Of a DNA stretch of 28,883 nucleotides, positions 7,586 to 15,874 are shown piece after piece (position 1 is the first letter of the stretch; each line of letters begins with the position of its first letter). This DNA comes from a virus. The DNA lies in IMG/VR virus record IMGVR_UViG_3300025101_000123, positions 1 through 28,883 of that record, one strand, 5' to 3'. The notes under the pieces were generated by a model, which made no database searches, was not told the origin of the DNA, and saw nothing but the letters and a program-made list of their open reading frames with translations. The position numbers and the translations under genes were made by a program.

Positions 7586-9118
7586 ATGTCATTAATAACA
7601 GAAAACAATCGGCAATATTACGAAGGCGCTCAAGGCTTTAGATTTAACGTTCCATCAAGTTCAAGTTATACAGGTTTTCTTACGTCCACACCATGGGTTT
7701 TATCAACAACGTTTGATACTGATTTAGAGTTTTATGGCTACAAGCAAAGCGTTAATGAAAAATATTCTTTAAATAATTTTAAATTATATTCTAGTTTAAC
7801 AGCAATACCTGGTAGTTGGACAGAATATACTGATGCATATACAGTTTCTGGTAATACAATTACACTTGGACTTGTAACTTCTACTGTTAATTTAGCTTCA
7901 CCTACACCTCAATCTTATGTAGAAGTTGCAACTGATTCTTTAACATCTAACGTAGAAGTTGGAGCGTTAATACTTGTGCCAGATGCTAATTGGAACTCTG
8001 GTATGATTGGTAACGACGGATGGGCATTTGTTAGTACTGTAGTCGATCAAGGTAATAATGTAACTAGAATAACGTGGACTGGTCAAGGTTACGGCACTGC
8101 TTCATATGGACCAGGTTTATCAGTTACTATAATAAATTATGTTAAAGAACAATCACGACCAACAACATATTTTGTCGTGCAACTTAAAAAACTTGACGGT
8201 GGCAACTACGGCGTTGACATTAATCAAAAAGCATTTGGAAATGTAGTTGAAGATAATTATGGTTCATATGCTTACACAGCACTTAACGACGTTATAAACA
8301 ATTTTTTAGTTGCGTTTGTTGGTGCTGGTAAACTTATACCAAGTGTTAAAAGAACTGACGTTATATTCCACGCTAAAAGAGCTATGCAAGAATTTAGTTA
8401 TGACACATTAAAAAGTGTAAATTCTCAAGAGCTAACAATACCACATAACTTGAGTGTAGTGTTACCGCAAGATTACGTTAACTATGTTAATTTATATTGG
8501 GTCGACAATCAAGGTGTTCAACACCCTATACTTCCTACAAATAATCTAACAAGTAATCCATATAATATACCTTTGCAAGATAACAAAGGCGTTCCATTAC
8601 AAGACAACTTTGATAGTGATGTATCGGGCACATCTATTGTAGAAGATAGATGGAAAAATAATTATTTAAAAGGAAATTACCCAGATAACAATTTAGCTAA
8701 CAGTACTGAATTTGGTTGGGAATATTATTATGGTGCCCCTGAATTTGGTTATGGTCAACTGTATGGCTTAGATCCTAAGTACGCAAACATAAATGGTTAT
8801 TTTAACATAAATGAAAGAGAAGGTAAAATGTCTTTTTCAGCGAATTTAGTAGATAAGTTAATTGTTTTTGAGTACATCTCTGACGGGCTTTCTACTGACT
8901 TAGATACCAGAATACCTAAGTTAGCTGAAGAAGCTCTCTATGCTTATCTAAAGCATGCTATACTAGCTAGTAGAATTAATCAACCAGAGTACATAATACA
9001 AAGACTTAAGAAAGAAGCTAGCGCTCAATTAAGAAACGCTAAAATACGTTTGTCTAATATTAAATTAGATCAAATTGTACAAGTTATGCGTGGTAAGTCT
9101 AAATGGATAAAACACTAA
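7586..9118 (+). CDS. Putative tail adaptor / ring (connector) protein
   Basis: 510 residues. The C-terminal third holds the most recognisable part: LAEEALYAYLKHAILASRINQPEYIIQRLKKEASAQLRNAKIRLSNIKLDQIVQVMRGKSKWIKH, cited here as positions about 446-510, whose basic RNAKIRLSNIKLD core I associate with neck/ring proteins of crAss-like and related phages. A central helix (FHAKRAMQEFSYDTLKSV, about 260-277) leads into a beta domain (IPHNLSVVLPQDYVNYVNLYWVD). Residues about 80-200 are Thr/Val/Gly-rich beta sequence that looks like an inserted variable domain. The position between the 260-residue adaptor and the nozzle protein agrees with a ring under the portal. Function is inferred from family resemblance and order. 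Confidence 0.55.
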   Translation: MSLITENNRQYYEGAQGFRFNVPSSSSYTGFLTSTPWVLSTTFDTDLEFYGYKQSVNEKYSLNNFKLYSSLTAIPGSWTEYTDAYTVSGNTITLGLVTSTVNLASPTPQSYVEVATDSLTSNVEVGALILVPDANWNSGMIGNDGWAFVSTVVDQGNNVTRITWTGQGYGTASYGPGLSVTIINYVKEQSRPTTYFVVQLKKLDGGNYGVDINQKAFGNVVEDNYGSYAYTALNDVINNFLVAFVGAGKLIPSVKRTDVIFHAKRAMQEFSYDTLKSVNSQELTIPHNLSVVLPQDYVNYVNLYWVDNQGVQHPILPTNNLTSNPYNIPLQDNKGVPLQDNFDSDVSGTSIVEDRWKNNYLKGNYPDNNLANSTEFGWEYYYGAPEFGYGQLYGLDPKYANINGYFNINEREGKMSFSANLVDKLIVFEYISDGLSTDLDTRIPKLAEEALYAYLKHAILASRINQPEYIIQRLKKEASAQLRNAKIRLSNIKLDQIVQVMRGKSKWIKH

Positions 9119-9124
9119 AATTAA

Positions 9125-12100
9125 ATGGCTGAAGTTAAAAATGCTTTTCTAAAGTCTAAGATGAATAAAGACTTAGATGCTAGACTTGTACCAAGTGGAG
9201 AATATCGAGATGCTATAAACATACAGGTTAGTAAATCAGAAGGTGATGATGTTGGCGCGTTAGAAAATGTGTTAGGTAACGTGAGTAGATTTGATTTTGA
9301 AAATCATTCAGGTGCTTCAAATTTAACCTGCATAGGTTATTTTGTAAATGAATCAGATGGTAATGTATATTTATTTTTTACAGATTATACAGATCCATAT
9401 AACACAGCAACTCCTACTTATAGCTCATCTGCTAAAAACTTTATATATCAATGTAATTTAACTGATACGCCAAATCCTACAGCAGCACCACCAATTCAAA
9501 AATTAGTTGAAGGGGCTTTTCTTAATTTTTCAACCAATCGCCCTATAATAGGCGTTAATGTTTTAGAAGACTTTTTGTTTTTTACTGACAACAGAAATCA
9601 ACCTAGGAAAATAAATATTAATTTTGCTATTAATGCAGCATTAAATGGTACAACTTATTACGAAAATGAAGATCAGATTTCAGTTGCAAAATACTATCCA
9701 TACGAGCCTATACTTTTAATAAAGCCTTCTCCACTTGCAGCCGCTTCGGGCGAAGATGAATGCACTATGTACGATGCGTTTAGTGAATTTATACCTTTAA
9801 ATCAAGATCCTGCTACTTCTCCTACTAACGTTCAAAATCCTTATTATGAATCTACCTTTCCTGGTGATCCTCAGTTTTTAGAAGATAAGTTTGTAAGATT
9901 TAGCTATAGATTTAAATTTGATGACGGCGAATATTCTTTAATAGCTCCATTTACTCAACCTTGTTTTATACCAAAGCAAGATGGTTATTTTTTAGAAGGT
10001 GATGAGCAGCAAACTTTCGGAAGTACTATTGTTGAATTTATGCAGAATAAAGTAAACAAAATAGATTTACAAATACCACTCCCTTCTCCAGGTGATCAAT
10101 TGCAAAATGATTTTAAAGTTTCTGAAATAGATATTATATATAAAGAATCTGATGCTTTAGCATTGCAAGTAGTTGAAACAATACAGGTTGACACCGACTT
10201 TGTTAATAATGTTGGTAGTGGATCTATATTTGAGTTTACTTATTTGTCACAAAAACCATATAAAACTTTACCTGAAAAAGAAATAACTAGAGTTTATGAT
10301 AAAGTTCCTGTAAAAGCATTAGGTCAAGAGATTATATCTAATAGGGTTGTATATAGTAATTTTCAAGATAAACATACTCCACCGAACTTTATAAAATATC
10401 AAGTAGGTGCTAACGAGAAATATGAACCATCAGATACTACCCCCTACGAGCAAAATAAAACTACTATAGAATATCCTAATCATACTTTAAAACAAAATAG
10501 AAACTATCAAGTAGGTATTGTTTTAGCTGATAGGTATGGTAGACAATCAACTGTTATACTTTCAAATGATCAGAATCCTTCATTAGGTGGTTTTGGAGCG
10601 GATACAATATACTTGCCGTATAGAGATTTAAATGATTCTATTACTTATTTAGGTGATTCGCTAAAGGTATCAATCAACGAAGCTATACAGAGTAATAAAA
10701 ACGAGGCTTTATTAACGCCGGGCTTGTATAGCAGTGATTCTACTTCTGATGATTATAATCCTTTAGGTTGGTATACTTTTAAAATTGTTGTTAAACAAAT
10801 ACAGCAAGAGTATTATAATGTATATACTGCAGGCGCTATAAAAGGACTTCCTCTTAATAGTACTACTTCAGATCTTAATACTTCATTTATTACTTTAATT
10901 AACGACAATATAAACAAAGTGCCTAGAGATTTAACAGAAGTTGGACCTCAAGATAAAACATTTAGAAGTAGCGTTAAGCTTTTTGGTAGAGTTGAAAATA
11001 CAGTTGCAGCGTTTAGTAACATAGGTAACGAGCAATATATATCAAATGACGATAGAGTTTCTTTTACCACTAATAATATAGAAGATTTATTTGATTTATT
11101 TGACGTGGTGGATTATGCAGGAACTCCACCAAATAAACCTATAACAAGTGATGAAAATCCATATTATCCTTTTTTCAAATCAGAATCAAACCCATTTGTA
11201 GCTGAATTTGTTACATCACAAAACTCTGCAGATCAATTTGGAGTTGAAAATGCTACAACTGGAACTCCAGCTTTTTACCCTAAAGTAGAAAATTTAACTA
11301 TATTTGAAACAACCCCTACAGTATCAAAAATTGATTTATATTACGAAACAAGTACCGCAGGTACAATAGAAGATTTAAATGCAGCTGTTGGAAATTTAAG
11401 CGGAGGTGCTACAAGCATTGGTGGTTTTTCTTATTCTCAAAACGAAGGCATGCCAATTGGCACTGCTGTAGCTAGTGGTTTTGAATTTTTAAATTTTAGT
11501 TCAGTTGCTCTAAACGGCACGGCAAGTTTAGTTTCTGTTATAGATGATACAAACGCAAATAGAACTAGTGAATTTTCTTTAGTAAGTTTAGGCGGAACGC
11601 AATGGGAGTTAAGAACAAATGCTTTGTTTTTATATGGCCCTAATTCTTCAAGTAACCAAGCTTACCAGTTTACATTCCAATTTGCTGCCGGAACTAACCC
11701 TCCTACCACACTTCCGATTCAAAACGGTAATCTAGACAACGTTGCTCCTACGATAAATAATTCTAACGCTACACCTATTCAAAAAGAAATTGGTGAGCAA
11801 TCGATATTACAAAACTTAAGTGGAGTTAATGGAAGTGCTGATACTAATCAAAATACTGTTGGTTTAAATTTTACTATTGACAATACGAATACAACTGGTA
11901 ATGGTTTTTTTGTTGTTGTGAACCAAAATGAAGTACAAAACACAAACCCATCTGCATCTGGAACTTGCACTTTTGATTTAGTTCTTACGGACGATGGTAG
12001 CCCTCAAATTGGAACTACCACTAAAACTTTTGAAGTTGTTTTTGACGAACCAACTAGTAATTTTCCTCAAAAAAGTTCTATTAGTGATTTCTCAGATGGT

Positions 12101-13195
12101 TCTGGTGCAGCTATTTACTTTACTCCAAGTTCATCTTCAGGTTTTACAAATGACATTAGCTCAACTATATTCCAAAATGCACCTACATATAATTCGCCGC
12201 AAGGTAATAATACTAAGAGATTATTAATAGGGTTAAAGCAAAACCCATCAGTGGGTACGCCCGTGGTGGTGAGTGTATGCAACCCTGCCCAAACTACCAC
12301 CAATCCAACCCCAGGGTCTTCACCAGGTTTTATAAATAAAAGAGAATCATTTTCCCTTACAAGTGGAAAAATATATATATACATAAATCCTTGGAATCAA
12401 CAACCGTTGCAATTTAATCCTATTATTCAATCTACAACTAGTATTAGATATCAAATAGCATATAGAGCGGATTCTAATAGTGCTTGGACTACAGCTTTAG
12501 ATTTAAACAATAATCCTGCTACTTTCACAGGTACTTGGCTTTACAATGGGAGTAGTAAAGAAGGTTTAGACACTACTCCACCTAGCAATTTTCCTCAAAT
12601 ATCGCTAAGTAAAACAGAATCAAATACAAATAGAAGATATGCCGGTGTAGTTTATGCTTTTGGTGTGGTTGGCGAATATAGAATATTGCATGGAAACTAT
12701 ATTACTACATTTGGAACTTTTACAAACAGTCAATTTCCAGATAATGGTTTTTCTTGCACAGCCACGACACCTCCTTCTTTTCTATCTAGCCCTGAAACAG
12801 CTAGTTATATTGAATATGGGGATTTTAATTATCCTCAAGCAGGGGCTGGAGGTCCTGACCAAAATATAGGTCCACAGAGCGGAAGTTTACAAACTGTTTT
12901 TAGATATCAAATAAATCAAACTACTTGTAATAGTACATTTACAACTACTACGAATGTCTTCGCTAGAGAACCTTTAGCTAAATACGTAACCCAATTATAT
13001 ACAAACAATTCTTTAAGCACTGAATATACAAGTTCAACTGGGGTTGATTACAGAATAAGAAGAATGAAATCTAGTGCAACAGCGTCGAATGTTTTTTTAA
13101 ACCCTGAATATAGTAAAGATGGAGCGTATGTAATTAGATTTTCAAACACTACAGGTCTCGTTGTGCCTAGTAGTCAAACGCCTTGTCAATATTAA
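9125..13195 (+). CDS. Large tail nozzle / tube stabilisation-type protein with Ig-like insertions
   Basis: A 1356-residue structural protein. Residues 5-52 carry the signature FLKSKMNKDLDARLVPSGEY RDAINIQVSKSEGDDVGALENVLGN (split here for length), typical of the gp12/gp10-like nozzle and crAss-like stabilisation family: a short basic start, LPxGEYxDAxN, then a LENxxGN turn. The next about 550 residues look like repeated beta blades (YLFFTDYTD, VLEDFLFFTDNRNQPRKINI, FVRFSYRFKFDDGEYSLIAPFTQP). Around 865-960 a Thr/Asn/Ser-rich segment (NVAPTINNSN ... TCTFDLVLTDDGSP ... TKTFEVVF) resembles a cadherin/Ig-like fold, and the C-terminal 350 residues are again beta-rich, low in charge and Cys-containing. 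It probably forms the distal tail tube. The 484-residue gene after it starts 2 bases beyond its stop and probably works with it. Confidence 0.65.
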   Translation: MAEVKNAFLKSKMNKDLDARLVPSGEYRDAINIQVSKSEGDDVGALENVLGNVSRFDFENHSGASNLTCIGYFVNESDGNVYLFFTDYTDPYNTATPTYSSSAKNFIYQCNLTDTPNPTAAPPIQKLVEGAFLNFSTNRPIIGVNVLEDFLFFTDNRNQPRKININFAINAALNGTTYYENEDQISVAKYYPYEPILLIKPSPLAAASGEDECTMYDAFSEFIPLNQDPATSPTNVQNPYYESTFPGDPQFLEDKFVRFSYRFKFDDGEYSLIAPFTQPCFIPKQDGYFLEGDEQQTFGSTIVEFMQNKVNKIDLQIPLPSPGDQLQNDFKVSEIDIIYKESDALALQVVETIQVDTDFVNNVGSGSIFEFTYLSQKPYKTLPEKEITRVYDKVPVKALGQEIISNRVVYSNFQDKHTPPNFIKYQVGANEKYEPSDTTPYEQNKTTIEYPNHTLKQNRNYQVGIVLADRYGRQSTVILSNDQNPSLGGFGADTIYLPYRDLNDSITYLGDSLKVSINEAIQSNKNEALLTPGLYSSDSTSDDYNPLGWYTFKIVVKQIQQEYYNVYTAGAIKGLPLNSTTSDLNTSFITLINDNINKVPRDLTEVGPQDKTFRSSVKLFGRVENTVAAFSNIGNEQYISNDDRVSFTTNNIEDLFDLFDVVDYAGTPPNKPITSDENPYYPFFKSESNPFVAEFVTSQNSADQFGVENATTGTPAFYPKVENLTIFETTPTVSKIDLYYETSTAGTIEDLNAAVGNLSGGATSIGGFSYSQNEGMPIGTAVASGFEFLNFSSVALNGTASLVSVIDDTNANRTSEFSLVSLGGTQWELRTNALFLYGPNSSSNQAYQFTFQFAAGTNPPTTLPIQNGNLDNVAPTINNSNATPIQKEIGEQSILQNLSGVNGSADTNQNTVGLNFTIDNTNTTGNGFFVVVNQNEVQNTNPSASGTCTFDLVLTDDGSPQIGTTTKTFEVVFDEPTSNFPQKSSISDFSDGSGAAIYFTPSSSSGFTNDISSTIFQNAPTYNSPQGNNTKRLLIGLKQNPSVGTPVVVSVCNPAQTTTNPTPGSSPGFINKRESFSLTSGKIYIYINPWNQQPLQFNPIIQSTTSIRYQIAYRADSNSAWTTALDLNNNPATFTGTWLYNGSSKEGLDTTPPSNFPQISLSKTESNTNRRYAGVVYAFGVVGEYRILHGNYITTFGTFTNSQFPDNGFSCTATTPPSFLSSPETASYIEYGDFNYPQAGAGGPDQNIGPQSGSLQTVFRYQINQTTCNSTFTTTTNVFAREPLAKYVTQLYTNNSLSTEYTSSTGVDYRIRRMKSSATASNVFLNPEYSKDGAYVIRFSNTTGLVVPSSQTPCQY

Positions 13196-13197
13196 TT

Positions 13198-14652
13198 ATG
13201 GGAGCAATATTAGAAGTAAAATATTTCAATGCTTTTCAACTGAAAAAGACACATACTGGAACACCAACCTCTACAACTCCACCTGTTTGGGATGGTAGCA
13301 CAGGTGTACCAGTTGGTTTAAACGGATCATACCCAGTAACATCACACCCACCCAGTAATGACGCTCAAAACGCAAGTTGGTCTATAGAAGAAGCTAGAAT
13401 ACAAGGTGGTTTTAATAACACAAATGTTGATTATGGTGTAAGAGCTTATCTTGTAGATCAAGAACCAAATGGTAGCCAAAGAACAAATGCTCTTATATAT
13501 TCTGGTATATTTAATTCAAGAACTGGTATTAACAATACAAATGTTTTTAATGTAGCAGAAGATATAACTAAAGCTGTTGATCCAGCTAATGGTAGCATAC
13601 AAAAATTATATGCTGAAGATACTAACTTAATTATATTCCAAGAAAATAAAGTAAGTAAAGCTTTAATAGATAAAGATGCTATATATAGTGCTGAAGGTAA
13701 CGCTACACCTGTTAGTCAATTTAATTTAGTAATAGGTCAAATAGTTCCTTATGCTGGTAATTTTGGTATAAGTAGAAATCCTGAAAGTTTTGCTGTATAT
13801 GGTTATAGAAAATATTTTGTAGATAAAGATAGAAATTCTGTAATGAGATTGTCTCAAGACGGTTTAACTGAGATATCTAACTACGGCATGGTTGATTACT
13901 TTAGAGATGAATTTGGAAATCTTGATTCATCGTCGTCAACAGGTAAAGCTGTAGGTGCTTGGGATATATATACAAAGCAATATTTAGTTAGTTTGCAAGG
14001 TAGCAACATAACACCTACGACATCTGGCCCTAACAATGAATTTTCAGATACATACCAAACTTTAACGTTTGATGAGTCTGTTCTTGGTTGGACTAGTAGA
14101 TTTACATACAAGCCAGAAAAAGCTTTTAGTGTTAAAGCTAAATTTTATAGCGTAAACGAAGGTGTTTTATATGAACACAATTATCAGGAGTTTGGTAAAA
14201 ATGATAATAGAAGTAATTTTTATAATGTTTATTCTGATTCTTTTATTACATTTATATTTAACCCTAACGTAAGTGCTTCTAAAGTATTTAAAACAATTAA
14301 TTACGAAGGTTCTAGCGGTTGGGAAGTTTCTTCTTTTGAAGCGGCTAGAAGTTTTGAATTAAACGACACTGCAAACGTTGTTTTAAGTTACGATGAAGGT
14401 GGTTACACGCAAGACTCTATACAGTATTATGCTGGTTTTTATAAAAAAGAAGGTAAGTATTTTTCTAACCTTATAAATAATAGTCAAGCCACATCACAAG
14501 AAGTTTTATTTGGCGTAAGTATTTCAGGTGTAAAAGGTTATTATTCTACTGTAACTATAAGAACAGATAACTCTACACAAGTACCAGGTGAGGGTGGTAA
14601 AACAAGAGAGTTGTTTGCAGTTTCTTCTGAATATATAGAATCAAGTTATTAA
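13198..14652 (+). CDS. Tail (muzzle/nozzle-associated) beta-propeller-like protein
   Basis: 484 residues from the ATG at 13198; a TTG at 13183 in the same frame is a poorer start that overlaps the preceding gene. The protein is beta-rich with features I associate with the distal tail of crAss-like and marine Bacteroidetes phages: SWSIEEARIQGGFNNTNVDY, LIYSGIFNSRTGINNTNVFN, VDPANGSIQKLYAEDTNLII, FAVYGYRKYFVDKDRNSVMR, LGWTSRFTYKPEKAFSVKAK and FKTINYEGSSGWEVSSFEA, spread along the chain. There is no enzyme motif or membrane segment. It lies 2 bases behind the large nozzle-type gene, so the two products are likely made in step and assembled together. The name is inferred. Confidence 0.6.
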   Translation: MGAILEVKYFNAFQLKKTHTGTPTSTTPPVWDGSTGVPVGLNGSYPVTSHPPSNDAQNASWSIEEARIQGGFNNTNVDYGVRAYLVDQEPNGSQRTNALIYSGIFNSRTGINNTNVFNVAEDITKAVDPANGSIQKLYAEDTNLIIFQENKVSKALIDKDAIYSAEGNATPVSQFNLVIGQIVPYAGNFGISRNPESFAVYGYRKYFVDKDRNSVMRLSQDGLTEISNYGMVDYFRDEFGNLDSSSSTGKAVGAWDIYTKQYLVSLQGSNITPTTSGPNNEFSDTYQTLTFDESVLGWTSRFTYKPEKAFSVKAKFYSVNEGVLYEHNYQEFGKNDNRSNFYNVYSDSFITFIFNPNVSASKVFKTINYEGSSGWEVSSFEAARSFELNDTANVVLSYDEGGYTQDSIQYYAGFYKKEGKYFSNLINNSQATSQEVLFGVSISGVKGYYSTVTIRTDNSTQVPGEGGKTRELFAVSSEYIESSY

Positions 14653-14657
14653 ATCAA

Positions 14658-15065
14658 ATGGAATTAAATATACGTAGACTTACAGAAAATGATTGGGACA
14701 CATTGTGCTTATGGTGGGATGCGTGGCCTGAATGGGTTAACCCACCTAAAGATTTTTTACCTGATAACGGTACTGGTGGTCTTATTGTAGAAAAAGACGT
14801 GCCTATCGCTGCAGGTTTCATATATTATACTAACTCTAAGGGAGCTTTATTTGAGTGGGTTGTATCTAATCCAGATTACAGAGAAGCTGACAGAAAAGAT
14901 GCTATAGAGCTTTTAATAAAAGCAGCTGAGGAAGTGTGTAAAGCTAATGGAGTTAAGTATATGTTTAGTATAGGTAGATCTAAACCTTTAATTGAGATGC
15001 ATAAAAAATTAGGGTGGACCGTTGACAAAAGTTCATCACATGAAATAACTAAAGTAATAAATTAA
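14658..15065 (+). CDS. GNAT-like N-acetyltransferase fold protein
   Basis: 135 residues with the layout of a small GNAT: an N-terminal strand-helix (LNIRRLTENDWDTLCLWWDAWPEW), a central pair of strands (GGLIVEKDVPIAAGFIYYTNSKGALFEWVVSNPDYR), a long helix (DRKDAIELLIKAAEEVCKAN) and a final strand (KYMFSIGRSKPLIEMHKKLGWT) ending in the typical xxKLGW turn. The acetyl-CoA pyrophosphate loop (Q/RxxGxG/A) is not clear: the region reads NPDYREADRKDAIE, so binding of acetyl-CoA is uncertain. It sits between tail and ejection-protein genes, where small GNAT-like proteins are often found in marine phages; it may modify a virion or host protein, or be structural. The substrate cannot be told. Confidence 0.6.
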   Translation: MELNIRRLTENDWDTLCLWWDAWPEWVNPPKDFLPDNGTGGLIVEKDVPIAAGFIYYTNSKGALFEWVVSNPDYREADRKDAIELLIKAAEEVCKANGVKYMFSIGRSKPLIEMHKKLGWTVDKSSSHEITKVIN

Positions 15066-15066
15066 T

Positions 15067-15792
15067 ATGGCAGCAATATCAGCAGTTGTAGCTGGTGTTG
15101 GCGCGGCAGCCTCTGTAGTTAGCGGGGCTGTAGCAGCTAACCAAGCAAAACAAGCCGCAAAAGGAGCGAGAAATGAGAGGAGTAGAGCTGAAGCAGAGTT
15201 ACAAGCTGTAAAAGACGCTAGGGAAAATATTATAAATCCTTATGATAACACTAAAAACTTAAGTGATTTAGCACAAGATCTGAGTGGTCAAATGTCTAAT
15301 CCGTTTGAAAATATGGGAGTTGCTACGCAAGCAGCTGAAATACAAATGGAACAAGCTGATATCGCTTTAGCAAATACGCTAGACACGCTTAGAGCAACTG
15401 GCGCTAGTGCTGGCGGAGCTACAGCTTTAGCTCAAGCAGCTCTTCAAAGTAAAAGAGGTATTGCAGCTAGCATAGAGCAACAAGAAGCTAATAACGAAAA
15501 AATGAGAGCTCAAGGTGAAGCTAACTTGCAGCAACAAAAAATTTCAGAACAACAAAGGCTTCAGAGTATAGCAATATCAGAAGGGCAAAGAGAGCAAGCT
15601 GCTATATCAGCTGGAAGACAATTTGAGTTTCAAACAGCTGAAAATAGAACTAACATGGACCTTGACAGAGCAGCTAGTAAAATAACACAAGCTTCTGCTA
15701 ATCAAGCTTCTGCTAATCAAGCTAAAGCTGCTGCATGGGGAGGTGTAGCCTCTTCTTTAGGAGGTATAGCTTCATCAGCTGTGGGAAATTAA
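15067..15792 (+). CDS. Ejection / internal virion protein, Ala/Gln-rich (T7 gp14 / P22 gp7-like position)
   Basis: 241 residues in the primary frame. The first about 25 residues are small and hydrophobic (AAISAVVAGVGAAASVVSGAVAA), a likely membrane-inserting helix, followed by long Ala/Gln/Glu/Arg-rich helices, with a Gly/Ala-rich patch (ATGASAGGATALAQAALQSKRGIAASI, about 112-138) and a hydrophobic small-residue tail (WGGVASSLGGIASSAVGN). This is the style of small ejected core proteins that help open a channel in the host membrane. Two larger ejection-type genes follow directly. A 15-base tandem repeat (15688-15717) encodes QASAN twice. The stop is immediately preceded by GGGAAAT, and a -1 shift there would extend the protein by 24 residues to 265 (see the separate entry). 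Confidence 0.6.
   Translation: MAAISAVVAGVGAAASVVSGAVAANQAKQAAKGARNERSRAEAELQAVKDARENIINPYDNTKNLSDLAQDLSGQMSNPFENMGVATQAAEIQMEQADIALANTLDTLRATGASAGGATALAQAALQSKRGIAASIEQQEANNEKMRAQGEANLQQQKISEQQRLQSIAISEGQREQAAISAGRQFEFQTAENRTNMDLDRAASKITQASANQASANQAKAAAWGGVASSLGGIASSAVGN
15688..15717 (+). repeat. Two perfect 15-base tandem repeats inside the ejection protein gene
   Basis: CAAGCTTCTGCTAAT occurs twice in a row, followed by CAAGCTAAAGCT. It encodes QASAN-QASAN-QAKAA in a helical region, so copy number can change in frame. Confidence 0.85.
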
Positions 15793-15863
15793 AGGCAGCT
15801 CCTAGTGTAAGACCTAAAGTAAACACTGTAAGTACTTTAACGCCGCAAGGTTATAGTTTTTAA
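15783..15863 (+). other. Putative -1 frameshift site and 24-codon extension of the preceding gene
   Basis: The last sense codons of the 15067 gene read GTG GGA AAT TAA. Positions 15783-15789 form G GGA AAT, which fits the X XXY YYZ slippery heptamer for a -1 shift, with the stop next in line. In the -1 frame the sequence stays open from 15789 to the TAA at 15861-15863 and encodes LKAAPSVRPKVNT followed by VSTLTPQGYSF, with codons in the style of the genome. This accounts for almost the whole 82-base gap before the next gene. A weak H-type pseudoknot can be drawn downstream (15804-15808 with 15823-15827; 15816-15821 with 15833-15838), and an AGGAGGT lies at 15759-15765. A one-base sequence error giving the same longer protein is the main alternative. 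Confidence 0.5.
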
Positions 15864-15874
15864 TAAAGTAAAAA

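Noticed and set aside
13183-13197. TTG start that would lengthen the 484-residue tail gene by five codons
   Set aside because: It overlaps the end of the preceding gene, and a good ATG lies at 13198, 2 bases after that gene's stop, like other starts here.
13170-13200. Frameshift fusion of the two nozzle-type genes
   Set aside because: The frames differ by -1, but there is no X XXY YYZ heptamer at the junction and a normal ATG follows at once; separate genes are simpler.
15759-15765. AGGAGGT as a ribosome binding site for a hidden gene
   Set aside because: No start codon lies at a suitable distance, and the bases encode the Gly-Gly of SSLGGIASS; at most it is a weak frameshift stimulator.
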